Below are positions 29,678 through 39,710 of a stretch of DNA of 64,000 bases, piece after piece. The notes under the pieces were generated by a model. That model was not told the origin of the DNA and searched no databases. It saw only the letters and a program-made list of their open reading frames with translations. Position numbers and translations under genes: made by a program. The stretch is from NCBI GenBank assembly GCA_027923505.1, contig BROI01000002.1, positions 2,480,001-2,544,000 of the forward strand. The letters are read 5' to 3'. How positions within the stretch are numbered: position 1 is the first letter of the stretch; each line of letters opens with the position of its first letter. Source of the stretch: Mayamaea pseudoterrestris. Its lineage: Eukaryota; Bacillariophyta; Bacillariophyceae; Sellaphorales; Sellaphoraceae.

Positions 29678-31093
29678 TTAAATCATCATTGTTCGCAATG
29701 CTTTGGATCGCTCGAACAAAGATGTAACTACCATGTCCATGTTGGCGATAACTTCAAGACCCTTCTCCATGGCCTTGTCTTTCTCGCCTTCCTCAAATAC
29801 AATCAACTGACCTTTGCCCTGGTCTAAAATTCCACAAAACTTTCCGTCCAACACCATTTGCGAAAGCTTGCGCTCAACTACCTCCAAGGGCATTTCAATA
29901 AGTTTGGCAACGTGATGCAGTTCGACACAAGAATACGGCTCAATGATGCGAATCAAGTTTGATTCAAGCAACTGCTCCTGCAGAATATTCAAGTGATGGT
30001 TGATAAGAATGTCCTGCTGCAACTCAACTTTAAACTCCTGCAAGACTGCCTGAAAATCCTTCAAGTTGCGGTTCGACGCCGTCTTGGCGATCGCCGACAT
30101 GGCTTCAATGTCGCGACCGGCGTACTTGACTCCTTGTCTAGCCGTCAACATGCCCGACACGTCTACGACAGAAGACTTGCTGTTGTCAGTTCCGGCTCCA
30201 GTAACTCCTTCACTGGACAGCTTTAAAGCCACCCGCAACGAATGGAGAACCTTGCAAAGCATCATGTACTTGAGCGCAACCACAGCTTCCTCGGTCGCGT
30301 TCATTTGGTCCAACTGTTCAAACGCCTCCAAAAAGTAACTATGCGCCGTATTGTAGTCTCCTTCCTCACAATGCGTGGTTCCGCTCATGGAATCAATCTC
30401 CGCCTGCAGCGTTGGACTGACGTAAATGGCATTGGCCGCCGTCCGACTGGCCGTGAGCGCCGCCTTGCTTTTGGCAATGTTGCGGAGCGCAAAGTATATC
30501 TTGGACTCGAGCAAGTGCGTCTCAACCAAAAGTTGCTTGTCGTCTAGCTTCTTGAGTTCGTCAAGCAGCTTGTCGCAGATGTTCATGGCTTCAATGTAAT
30601 TTTCTTGCTGAAAGAGAATCTTGGCGAGTCGAGCTTCCACACGTTGACGGAGAAATGAACGCTTTGCCTCAACAGTCCAATTCAAAATGGATCTAGCGAC
30701 CGACTCCTGCATGATGAGCTGCGACGGAGCCGCAGTGCATACGATATCGAGAACATGACGAACGACCTTGGCCGTCTTGGCATTGGTGATTTGGCTGAGA
30801 AATGTGCGAGCCGTTTCACCAGTCAGAAAGATGACAACCTGCTCGTACTGCTCCGCATCACAGTAAGCTCTAGTCAAATCGTAAATGGTCCGTTCCTTGA
30901 TTGGGACAATTCGCGCTGATGATGACTCTTCCTGGAGGATCTTGAGCAGCAAAGGAACTTGGTCGGCGCTCTTCTTGGTGAGGGCGATTTGAAGCGCGTC
31001 TTCAAGTTGCTCGGCCAGCGCCTGATCCGCAGCGTCTTGCTCCTCGTCGATGATTTCAAAGGTAGGTTCGTCAATCTCCATCTCGTCAGCCAT
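29678..31093 (-). CDS. RPN6: 26S proteasome lid subunit RPN6 (PSMD11)
   Basis: PCI-domain subunit of the 19S regulatory particle lid that clamps the base to the 20S core. The 471-aa protein has TPR-like helical repeats (EAKRSFLRQRVEARLAKILF, KLDDKQLLVETHLLESKIYF, SKAALTASRTAANAIYVSP) matching RPN6 rather than RPN5. The PCI winged helix follows (ILQEQLLESNLIRIIEPYSC, VELHHVAKLIEMPLEVVERK, LSQMVLDGKFCGILDQGKG), and a terminal helix (MVVTSLFERSKALRTMMI) is the one used in the lid helical bundle. A conserved acidic N-terminus precedes it. Intronless, ATG at 31093 with a clear stop at 29678. Confidence 0.93.
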   Translation of the reverse strand: MADEMEIDEPTFEIIDEEQDAADQALAEQLEDALQIALTKKSADQVPLLLKILQEESSSARIVPIKERTIYDLTRAYCDAEQYEQVVIFLTGETARTFLSQITNAKTAKVVRHVLDIVCTAAPSQLIMQESVARSILNWTVEAKRSFLRQRVEARLAKILFQQENYIEAMNICDKLLDELKKLDDKQLLVETHLLESKIYFALRNIAKSKAALTASRTAANAIYVSPTLQAEIDSMSGTTHCEEGDYNTAHSYFLEAFEQLDQMNATEEAVVALKYMMLCKVLHSLRVALKLSSEGVTGAGTDNSKSSVVDVSGMLTARQGVKYAGRDIEAMSAIAKTASNRNLKDFQAVLQEFKVELQQDILINHHLNILQEQLLESNLIRIIEPYSCVELHHVAKLIEMPLEVVERKLSQMVLDGKFCGILDQGKGQLIVFEEGEKDKAMEKGLEVIANMDMVVTSLFERSKALRTMMI

Positions 31094-31280
31094 GATAGCA
31101 GTGCTGCTTGTCGTTTATATTGAACTTTGGTAGCACAGAAACTCGCGGTGCAAATGATCTTCATGGTGATCGCTTCGATCGTCAACGATCCTCGCGGATC
31201 CTTCTCCATGTCGTAACGGTTTTACTCAATTTGCGCTGCGACATTTCAATGCTCATCACAACATCTCCGCGACTTTCACC

Positions 31281-31322
31281 ATGGCGCTTCTTCACAATCA
31301 ACTCTATCCACTCGCATTATAA
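31281..31322 (+). other. uORF made by duplicated 5' end of the downstream gene
   Basis: ATGGCGCTTCTTCACAATC begins a 13-codon frame (MALLHNQLYPLAL, stop TAA) that is a diverged tandem copy of the first ~50 nt of the coding region at 31339 (shared CAATCAACTCT, TCCAC, CGCAT, AAAGCTG in register, 58 bp apart). It lies in the presumed 5' leader, in a good ATG context (CACCATGG). Confidence 0.65.
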
Positions 31323-31338
31323 AGCTGTTAAAATCATC

Positions 31339-32488
31339 ATGGCGCTGCAATCAACTCTCTCCACGCGCATAACAAAGCTGCTGAAATGCGACTATCCAAT
31401 TATACTTCCGGGAATGAGCTGGATATCAACGCCTCCTCTTGTGACGGCAGTTTCCAATGCAGGTAAGAGCGACTGACAGTAGATGAAAGATGCAAGGTCT
31501 TGTCTCCTTATCGCTTGCATCGTTGACTTAAAGGCGTAACTTCTCCCATTCTTCGCAGGCGGCTGTGGGATACTAGCAACAGGACCTTTAAACGCCGAAC
31601 AGACACGCGAAAGCATTCGGCAGATTCGACAATCGACAGACAAGCCCTTTGGAATTGGGGCCACCCTCCTCATGCCAGGTGCCAAGGAGAATGCACGAGT
31701 CGCATTAGAGGAGCAAGTTCCACTCATTAACGTGTCTTTAGGCAAGGCTGACTGGATCGCTCAAGCGGCGCACGAGTATGGAGGCATTGTCCTAGCGACT
31801 GTGACCAATGCCAAGCACGCCGAAGCTGCGATACAAGCTGGAGCCGATGCTCTCATGGTGACAGGCCATGAAGCGGCGGCGCATGGAGGAGATGTCACGT
31901 CCTTGGTCTTGGTGCCTTGTCTGGCGGAGCGATTTCCAGACACCCATTGTCGCGGCAGGTGGGTTTGCGAATGGACGAGGGCTGGCGGCTGCCTTGGTTT
32001 TAGGCGCGGATGCAATTGCCATGGGATCTCGTTTGGCAGTCTCGTTGGAAAGTCCGTTGCCGATGAATGTCAAGGAATACATCAGGCAATCGAGTGAGGC
32101 GGATACAATTTATGGTAGCAACTTTGACGGCATACCAGCCAGAGTTTTGAAAACGGCTGCCTCCCAGCAATTAATGAAGAAGCGCCCAAACATGCCAACC
32201 ATCTTTTACCGCGCTCTGCAGGCGGCACAGAGTATGGGCATGCCTCTTTGGAAGGTATTGCCTGGTCTTTTGACTCAGTTTGACAAAATGTTCGTGGTGA
32301 GTCAATTTGGTGCCGCCACCAAGAGCATCATGGCAGCGACCGTCGACGGCGATTTGGAAGAGGGAGTGCAATTTGTTGGGCAGTCGCAAGGCATGATCAA
32401 AGACATTGCTAGCGTGGAGGACATTATGCAAAGGATCGTGGCTGACGCACGATCAATCACATTGGAGAAGGCGCAAAAAATAGCATAG
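31339..32488 (+). pseudogene. Nitronate monooxygenase-like gene with one frame break
   Basis: FMN-dependent TIM-barrel enzyme of the nitronate monooxygenase (2-nitropropane dioxygenase) family. Exon 1 31339-31462 and intron 31463-31558 (GTAAGA...TTCGCAG, 96 nt) give CDYPIILPGMSWISTPPLVT and NAGGCGILATGPLNAEQTRE. The barrel continues with PLINVSLGKADW, IVLATVTNAKHAEAAIQAGA and DALMVTGHEAAAHGGDVTSL up to LVPCLAERF. The frame then changes around 31930-31942 and continues with TPIVAAGGFANGRGLAAALV and LGADAIAMGSRLAVS to TAA/TAG after KAQKIA at 32488. The conserved HEAAAHGG and AAGG phosphate-binding parts therefore lie in different frames. The one-nucleotide discrepancy could be a sequencing error or genuine decay; coding character is high on both sides, so decay, if real, is recent. 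The whole protein would be about 350 aa. Confidence 0.65.
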
Positions 32489-32832
32489 CTACAAATGGCC
32501 TAGCAATTTAGATCGTGAGACTACGTAACTCTCAAGTTACTCCTGATTGCTTGCATTACCTCATTTGTGCATACTTTACAGTATATTCTGTAAACTGTTA
32601 GTCCGCCTTTGTGCTCTTACGGCGCTACGTAGCTGTCATTCATAAGCCGAACTCGGAACGTTCGGATCGGCCAAGTTGAAGTGTCAAGCATGCCGCGGCG
32701 TTATTCGTGAAACTGTGGCCATCAGTGGCCAGTGATGTGCGTCCTTCCGCTTTGTCACACCTGTTGCAAGATGCAACGCTGCACCGTTGGAGAGGCACCA
32801 TCCACACACAGCCGTAATCGGAAAACGCAATC
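32489..32832. other. Intergenic, no gene seen
   Basis: 344 bp with small palindromes (GAACGTTC; GTGGCCATCAGTGGCCA) but no supported gene or RNA. Confidence 0.4.
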
Positions 32833-33894
32833 ATGCCTGGAATCTCTCTCCCGCGCCTCCGCTCGCCATTTCGGAACCGACGCCGCTTCGTTGCGAATGG
32901 AAGCGGCAGCAGTCGGACAGCAGCATCATTTGCAACGACAGCAACACTCCCTTTGCATGTCGAGGAAGCCGAACAAGACACTAGTGAATCGTCGAGCAGT
33001 GGAGCTGTGGATGGTGTTAATATCGAGCAGCTGCGATCAGCTCTTTGTGCCTTTCTCGGTATCGAAGAAGGGCGCGAAAACTCGGCGTTTCTGAATCGCT
33101 ACATAGAAACCTTCTGCGCCGCCTCTGCCATTATGGGCGAGACTCATACGCTGGGTAATATTCTTGGCCAATCGGAGGATGAGTTTCTCAATACCTTGGA
33201 GATTTGTCGTTTCATAAGCGAACAGTTCGAAATGGAGATGAGCAACGTGCACTTACAAGTGCCACCAGACGCCTTGACCGTGCCTGACACGACCAACATT
33301 CCTCCAGCTCGGGATTCCGCTATTGCCAACTTGCCTCATGAACGAATTCTCCCCGCCGATCGACTAAATTTCCAACATGACAAGACTTGCTGTCCAATTT
33401 GTTTCGAGTCGTTAATTGACGGCGTTGTGCTTACAAGGCGTACGTACTTTGCCTAAAGTTGCTTGATTCTTGATGTTGCTTTGTCGCGGAACATATTTAT
33501 GCTCATATCAATCTTTTTTTTACATTTGGTTTGTGCAGTACCATGTGGTCATTTATATCATCAAAACTGCGCCGTCACTTGGTTGTCTCGATCCGGCAGC
33601 TGTCCCGAGTGTCGCTTCGAGTTGCCCACTGCCATGGGAGATGAATATGAGGAGGACCGCAGCGCTCGGATGAAACTACTCAGATACAATGTGGTGCGCT
33701 GCGCCTGTGAACATGCGCGAGTAGGAGTGCATACATGCTTTTTTCGCGACAGGACAAAGTTACTCTGCGAGCAAGTCACCACAAGGGAACGAAGGAAGAA
33801 GCGCAAGCCAAGGAGGAGAAGCAGTAGTCAGACTCGAACACACACTTATAACGACACGATGGATGAATTGGCATGGAGCCGTCACTCGGGGTGA
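32833..33894 (+). CDS. RING-H2 finger protein, probable E3 ligase
   Basis: Exon 1 is 32833-33439 and exon 2 is 33539-33894; intron 33440-33538 (GTACGT...TGTGCAG, 99 nt) splits the RING. The assembled finger (about residues 186-232) is CPICFESLIDGVVLTR then LPCGHLYHQNCAVTWLSR then SGSCPECRFEL, a complete C3H2C3 (RING-H2) set, so E2 binding and ubiquitin transfer are likely. A Ser-rich low-complexity N-terminus and a helical region (LRSALCAFLGIEEG, FLNRYIETFCAASAIMG) precede it. A Lys/Arg-rich tail (RERRKKRKPRRRSSSQ) may be a nuclear signal. 320 aa. No membrane segment. The substrate is unknown. Confidence 0.82.
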
Positions 33895-34232
33895 CGATAA
33901 GCAATACTACCGGTAGGTAGTCAGCGCCTACATTATTTTCTCGCGCAGGCGTCAGTGCTCCTGATCGGTCGATGTGCAAACCACTTAAATATCCCTTTCC
34001 GCATCGACATATGATTAGTAATTAGCTTCAATAACTCTCGAACCGGTTGACCTGTCTTATTTGATGTAAGCGATAGCGGTCAAGATGGAGTCAAAGGTAT
34101 CTTTCAGTTGCGGAACGACATCTTCTGTGTCTGTCGCATGACCAATGACGACAAAAGCAACATCACCCATTGCATCTTTTTCTGTGAACAATGGTACTGT
34201 AACGATATGTTATATATGCAATAGCTATTCAA
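33895..34232. other. Intergenic with TACCGGTA and an exon-like minus frame
   Basis: Holds TACCGGTA at 33908-33915 and, on the minus strand, about 34057-34195, an open frame after a TTACAG acceptor (see that entry). Confidence 0.4.
34057..34195 (-). other. Exon-like open frame, possible 3' gene remnant
   Basis: After the acceptor-like CGTTACAG, a minus-strand frame reads TVPLFTEKDAMGDVAFVVIG and HATDTEDVVPQLKDTFDSIL then TAIAYIK and TAA. The alternation of hydrophobic strand and amphipathic helix looks coding, but no upstream exon could be connected: every frame above it is stopped. It may be the last exon of a gene lost to its right, or chance. Family not recognised. Confidence 0.25.
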
Positions 34233-35288
34233 ATGCGTTCCAGAAAGGCAATGCCGTGCTGCCAAGTAACGATTCGTAGCACCGAAGTCTTTCCTCTTCA
34301 TCTCCTGGCTATGCTAGCCATCTTGTCGAGGGCATCTGCCAGTTCCTTCCTAAATTTGAATATTAAAAGTCATGCGCTTTCAGAATTCCTAAATATAAAC
34401 AATCAAACAATGTTCATTCGAGAGAGGCTGCAAGATGCATTTGACAAGGTGCTACACGTTGACTTCTCGGGACGCATTCAAACCCAACTGCTCGGACCTT
34501 CCTCGGTTGTTGCATTTCAACAAGGCCATGAAACTTCTTCAACGGAACCCTTGTTCGAATACAGGAATTCAAAAGTTCCTCTACCGAGAGTGTTTCTAGG
34601 TGTTCACTACGACTTCGCTCGCAGACAGTTTGGTGCCACGAGCGTGGACGCAACGCTACGATGGAAGGTAACCCACACGGAGCACTCCAAGCGTCCGTCG
34701 CACATCGAACTGCAGACTCGACGAGGCATTTTAGATACATCAGACGATAATGTTGCTTGTATTTTGCAGTGGGATATTGCTGATAAATCGCCAATTTTCG
34801 TCAAGGCCGCGCATGCTCCCAGCTTGACAGAGTTGTCGTGTCGGGTTCCATTGCATCGTCGGATCGACTACGAACTCCAACTGCAGTCCACCGCCAACAA
34901 TGCAAATTATTCTCCTCGTGACGGCAATACCTATATTAATAATCAATATTGGTGGCTGCCAAGCATATCGATATGGCCGACGGGGACGATGGAATCAATC
35001 AATTCAGCTGTAGTTCGCAATCTCCTGAAGAATAAACGAGGCGCATCTGATCTAAACATACGGTTCATGGTGCGCCGTCAATTGAATTGGAGCGTTTTCA
35101 CAACGAGCGCATCCGATATAAACGACGGCACCCTGGGAACATCACTGACCATAGAATTGCAGGAGCTTGGAGTAAGTCAGGCGTCGTCGTTGAATATTCG
35201 CCTCAATGTGGATTCGGAGCACCCATTCGATTCTTTTCACATGTCCGTAAAACAACAGATACGAGCTAGTTTGTTTGCCAGCGCATAA
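34233..35288 (+). CDS. Unrecognised protein with signal-like N-terminus
   Basis: 351-aa intronless frame from ATG 34233. The N-terminus is basic then hydrophobic and Ser/Ala-rich (LHLLAMLAILSRASASSFL), suggesting secretory or organellar targeting. The rest is soluble and strand-rich, with Trp-containing blocks (LRWKVTHTEHSKRPSHIELQ, YWWLPSISIWPTGTMES, FMVRRQLNWSVFTTS). Codon usage and the lack of stops over 1 kb support a real gene. I do not recognise the family; from memory unnamed diatom proteins share the WWLP and RQLNW type of segments, but that is weak. Convergent with topoisomerase II, 48 nt between stops. Confidence 0.6.
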   Translation: MRSRKAMPCCQVTIRSTEVFPLHLLAMLAILSRASASSFLNLNIKSHALSEFLNINNQTMFIRERLQDAFDKVLHVDFSGRIQTQLLGPSSVVAFQQGHETSSTEPLFEYRNSKVPLPRVFLGVHYDFARRQFGATSVDATLRWKVTHTEHSKRPSHIELQTRRGILDTSDDNVACILQWDIADKSPIFVKAAHAPSLTELSCRVPLHRRIDYELQLQSTANNANYSPRDGNTYINNQYWWLPSISIWPTGTMESINSAVVRNLLKNKRGASDLNIRFMVRRQLNWSVFTTSASDINDGTLGTSLTIELQELGVSQASSLNIRLNVDSEHPFDSFHMSVKQQIRASLFASA

Positions 35289-35336
35289 CCAATGACGATT
35301 ATACTCTATTCTATCTCTTTTTATTATAGTATAAGC

Positions 35337-38300
35337 TTATAAATGTTTCGCGAGCTTGTCCAGGTCAGTTCGCCACAAGTCCTCGGCGGTGAGGGACTGA
35401 ATCTTTTTCAGCTCACTGTCCTTTTTTGAAGCATCGCTGCGAAGCTCCGAGATTCTTTCCGACGTCAGACTAGACAAAGGCATGTTCAGTAGATAGTCAT
35501 AGTCGGATCTTACAGGATCATCTCGCCCCAATTCTTTAACATCGTCGCTTTTGCGACGGCGAAACACATCGTTATCGTTGCGAATGCGCAGCAACTCATC
35601 GGCAGTGGAATATTCTAGTGATTTTAACTCTAGAAAAGTCTCGTCCTTTGTCCTTCGCCCAGCTGTGAGCTGAATCTTTCCGGTCGATACGGCCTCGATG
35701 AAGCGAGCCTTGTTCTGCAGAATAGCAGAGGCATGTTTATACTCTGACTCCAAGACAGAGCGACGGTCCCTGTAGAGGCTTAGACGAACAGGAAAATACT
35801 CATCTACAATGTTTTCTGCAGAGTGAAATTTTCGCAGCCGGTTGACACTGTCAAACGCATTCATGTTGGTTGTCGGCAAACTCCGCTTCAGTTTGAGCAC
35901 ATGTTCTAACCCGCTGTCCATCATTCGATTGAGCTGTACTCGCTTTAACTGTATTTCAAATTTAACTTGTGACGATGTATGCTCTTCCTTAAAATGCTGA
36001 ATCTCACCGCGATCGCGCATTTTTATAAGTTGAGCTTTGTACACGTTCGTCCAGACTCCCAAGGGAAGCTCATTAACGACGACAGTTGTATCTGATGCCT
36101 TCTGAGCTGCCCCGATGGATATAAAGCCACTCCCATTAGGATTCTCTGCTATGGCGCCACGAAAGCCTCTCGCGTACGGTCGCAGCGGCGGCACCTGTTC
36201 CGTCTTGTCCAGTTTCACGCGAACGTAGTCAAGCAAGTCGCGTGGATTGTGCGGAGGAATAAATGTGGACCAGCCTGTTCCAATGCCTTGGCAGCCATTG
36301 ACGAGGAGCAGCGGTATTATAGGGCAGAAAAACTCTGGCTCAATTACCTGCCCATCATCCTCTAGATAAGTGAGAAGTACGTCGTCCTCTTCAGGAAAGA
36401 GGAGGCGCGCTACAGGCGACAATTGCGTGAAGATGTACCGTGGCGAAGCTGCATCAGCGCCGCCTCCAAGCCGTGTCCCAAATTGCCCACGAGGTTCTAA
36501 TAGATTGATGTTGTTTGATCCGACGAAATCTTGAGCCATGCCGATAACTGCAGAAGTTTGGCGAGAGGTGAGTTGTATGGTCTGCACCGTAAATCATTTG
36601 TTAGGGCATACTCACTTGTTGATTGTAAAGACACTTCCCCATGGTGGTAAGCGGTGTGCTCGGCACAGTAGCCTGACAACTGTTTTCGCGTGAGTAGACG
36701 TAACGGATGAGTGTGCGGTATTGGTATAAACAGACGGCTCACGTGTAAACTCACCTGCGCCACTTTCATCTCCGAGTTTAACTTGCGCTTAAAGCACGCG
36801 TAAAGAACCTTCCTTTGAGACGGTTTTAGCCCATCAATGACACTTGGTAGACTGCGCAGGTTGTCTGCATGGGAGAAATGAATCATTTCCTTGTTGATAA
36901 AATCCTCGTAACTCACGGTGTCGCCGTCGACACCGACATCCTCGTCATAAAGGTCAATCATCCAATTCCGTCGTTCAGCGGCGCGCTCTTTGTCGAAAAC
37001 CATATCGAGGGCTTCACCGTCTGCGTCAGAAATCCAACAGAAGGGTCGCATGTGCTTATCAAAGTTGGCGAAGTAATCGCGAGCTTCGACGCTGGTGTTG
37101 GTACCTAAACCTTTGTAATATTTTATAACATACTTCGTCGCATCAGCTGGACTGAGCGAGTCTTTCCAAGCTCGGTATTCGGCCATGGTATAAAACGAAT
37201 GTGTATCTTTCGCGCCCTTCTTGTTGGCTTTTAGCAACGGAGTGATAAAGGACGACAAAAAGTTCTCGTCCGCAGAATCCTGCGGCAGATCAGCGGGAGG
37301 CATTAAGAGCTTTGGCCAGAAATGACGAAAGAAATTAATTACGAGACCTTTGATATGCGATCCATCTAAACCGGATGATGCAGTTTATGGTTAGTCGGTG
37401 TCCTGATGGATGACAAGAAGCAAAAAACGATTCTTTTCTCGTACCATTGTCTTGATCGGTCATGAGCATGACAGAACCGTATCGCAACTGTTTGCGCTCT
37501 TCAATTGTGTCATACTCAAGATGAAAATCGAGCCCGAGAATAGAGCAGAGAGCTTTTACTTCTTGATTGCTAGTAAGTTGGGACACAGTCGCATGCCGAA
37601 CGTTCAAAAACTTGCCGCGCAAGGGAAATACGCCGTACGTGTCTCGACCAATAATTTCAAATCCGGCCACAGCCAATGCCTTCGCCGAGTCTCCCTCCGT
37701 GAGTATTAACGTACACTCTCCTCCTCTTTCAGTTCCAGCTTGGTGTGCGTCTTCAAGCTTGGGAATCGAAAGAAGCTGGCGTCTGGTTTTCTTGACTCCA
37801 ACCTCCTTCAATAAACTCGCTTGCTGCCTCCCTTGAGCCGCTCGCAAAAGCGCCTCTATAACGCCGGGACCCCCATTCTCTTGCGGCTGAAATAAAGCAG
37901 TAAAGAAATTCTCGTTGAATGCATATTTGCAGCCAAAGTTGGCCGGATTCGAAGTAAGCGATTCCTTCATTTGCGAGTCAAAGGTAGGATTCTCAATAAG
38001 CGTATCACATGCAACAAACAAGTGTCGTCGAATCAAGCCACTTGAAACGAGCTCCGCTAGCTCGGGATTGGTTTTTTCGAGCTTGTCTTGTAGACGTTTA
38101 GTGATCTGCTGTAGAATAACATTGACATGAGTTCCTCCGCGTGTCGTGGCCATGCCGTTGACAAACGAGTGCATCTCCAGCGAGCCACTCTCCGACAATC
38201 CAATGCCAACAGCCCATCGATCATTAACTTTCTGATAACAAACGGGTGGAGCGTCGGCGCTGCGATACATGTCGGCATAGTTGCGAAAGCTTTGAAAGGA

Positions 38301-39323
38301 AACGTCCATTCCGTTAAGTGTGACACAAACCTTGCCAGCCGCGCATCCAGCCACGTCCAAAACCCTTCGACACATGACGTCGTAGTCGTCCGGATGAATA
38401 ATTTTAGCTCCTGCATCTCCTGATAATCGAGGCAAATCAGGAATGAACGAGACGCAAGTATAATCATGGGCCTTGAAGTCAGTCACCTCTGTAATGATGG
38501 GTTTCGAAACCAGCATCATGTTCTTCGTCCACACTTGCTGATATAAGAGACCATTCCGACTATCTAGTGTTTCAACAGTAAATTGCTGGCTGAAAATGTT
38601 GGTCAACTTGGCGCCGTATCCATGACGACCGCCCGTAAGTCGCTTTTCGTTATCGTCAAAGTTGGAACCGCTCAGTAGCGTCCCGAAGAGCAATTCAGGA
38701 ACGTAGACGCCTTCATCCGCATGTACTTGCACCGGAATCCCTTTACCGTTGTTCTTAATTTGAATAAAAGGAGGTCGATCGTCAGCGCCAGGATCAATGA
38801 CGACGTCAATGCGTGTGCAGGAGTCGTCGCGCAACCTATTGTCTGAAGCGTTGACCAGTATCTCGTCAAATATTTTGGTGAGAGCGGGAACAATGGCTAA
38901 TTGCCGTTTCGCCATTTTCAAAGATTTTATATTTAAAGTGTAAGACTTCGTTGTTGCGGATGTTATAGGTTGCGGCGACGACTCAAGGACCCAGCAGGTA
39001 GATGGCGGCATGCGCTCATTCGGCCCGACATACATGCCCGGCCGCAGCAGTACATGCTCTATCGGAGTTTTTCTTGTGTACAATTCTTCAATTGATGGTG
39101 ACGAGACTAATTCTTCGTCATCCTTGAGGACGCTACTGGAGAATGTGCGTGTTGTCAGCTGCGACGGTGTTGATTTTGGAAGATGCAGTGTCCAATGACA
39201 GGCTGATGCTATATCTTGGATTCCAGCCACATGTGCAAAGCTCGTCAATATTGGTCCTTTTATCCTTGCTTTATTTGCTAGTCGCGTCGATCGCCTCGCT
39301 GCTAGTCGAGCAATCGTCGCCAT
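35337..39323 (-). CDS. TOP2: DNA topoisomerase II, core-only, with presequence-like N-terminus
   Basis: ATP-dependent type IIA topoisomerase that passes duplexes through a transient double-strand break. Exons: 37445-39323, 36755-37365, 36616-36679 and 35337-36547; introns 79, 75 and 68 nt. Total 1254 aa. GHKL ATPase: KIFDEILVNASDN, IKNNGKGIPVQVHADEGVYV, RLTGGRHGYGAKLTNIFS. TOPRIM: CTLILTEGDSAKALAVAG, PLRGKFLNVRHATVSQ, MLMTDQDNDGSHIKGL (His of the usual DHDGS is Asn). Cleavage domain: HTAYHHGEVSLQSTIIGMAQ, GQFGTRLGGGADAASPRYIF with the active-site Tyr. The first ~65 residues are Arg/Ala/Ser-rich and nearly free of acidic residues (RLAARRSTRLANKARIKG, LTTRTFSSSVLKDDEE), like a mitochondrial presequence. 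The protein ends (DLDKLAKHL) right after the catalytic core, lacking the acidic C-terminal nuclear tail. Confidence 0.93.
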
Positions 39324-39710
39324 GTTGTTTGTTGGGGTGTCGGCCTTTCGGGATTCTGTTCATGGTCCTCGTTGTTTCAATCGCATCGATTTTCAAGTTA
39401 TGCACGCATGAAAAAGAACAATTGAAAGCCAACACACCAACTATTGCCCCGTATCTCGGACTTCGAAAGTCTCTAAACGAACGGCTACCGAATCCCGTTG
39501 AGAGAAAACACATTTCCGTTGAAGCGTAGAGGGCGCGCCAGCACACATTCATTCGTTGGTGCAAACGAAAGTCGCCTCGACAAGACGTTTGAACGCGCTT
39601 GCTGCGAAGCGTACAGAGAGAAATCCGAGTTTGCACTGTGCGCGAATTCGAACCGACAAGTAAGAGCTTCGACTCAGCAAGTTATACAACTAGGCAAAAC
39701 ATAACTCATC
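39324..39710. other. Divergent intergenic region TOP2/metallophosphatase
   Basis: 387 bp between divergent starts. A hydrophobic frame crossing it on the plus strand overlaps the TOP2 N-terminus antisense and is not supported. No other feature seen. Confidence 0.4.

Noticed and set aside
31895-31940. A 28-nt intron (GTGCCTTG...TTTCCAG) to explain the monooxygenase frame change
   Set aside because: Too short and it would remove residues conserved in the family (LVP...).
39143-39529. Hydrophobic plus-strand frame with several membrane-like segments
   Set aside because: Antisense to the TOP2 presequence region, begins at a non-ATG codon, and has no recognisable family.
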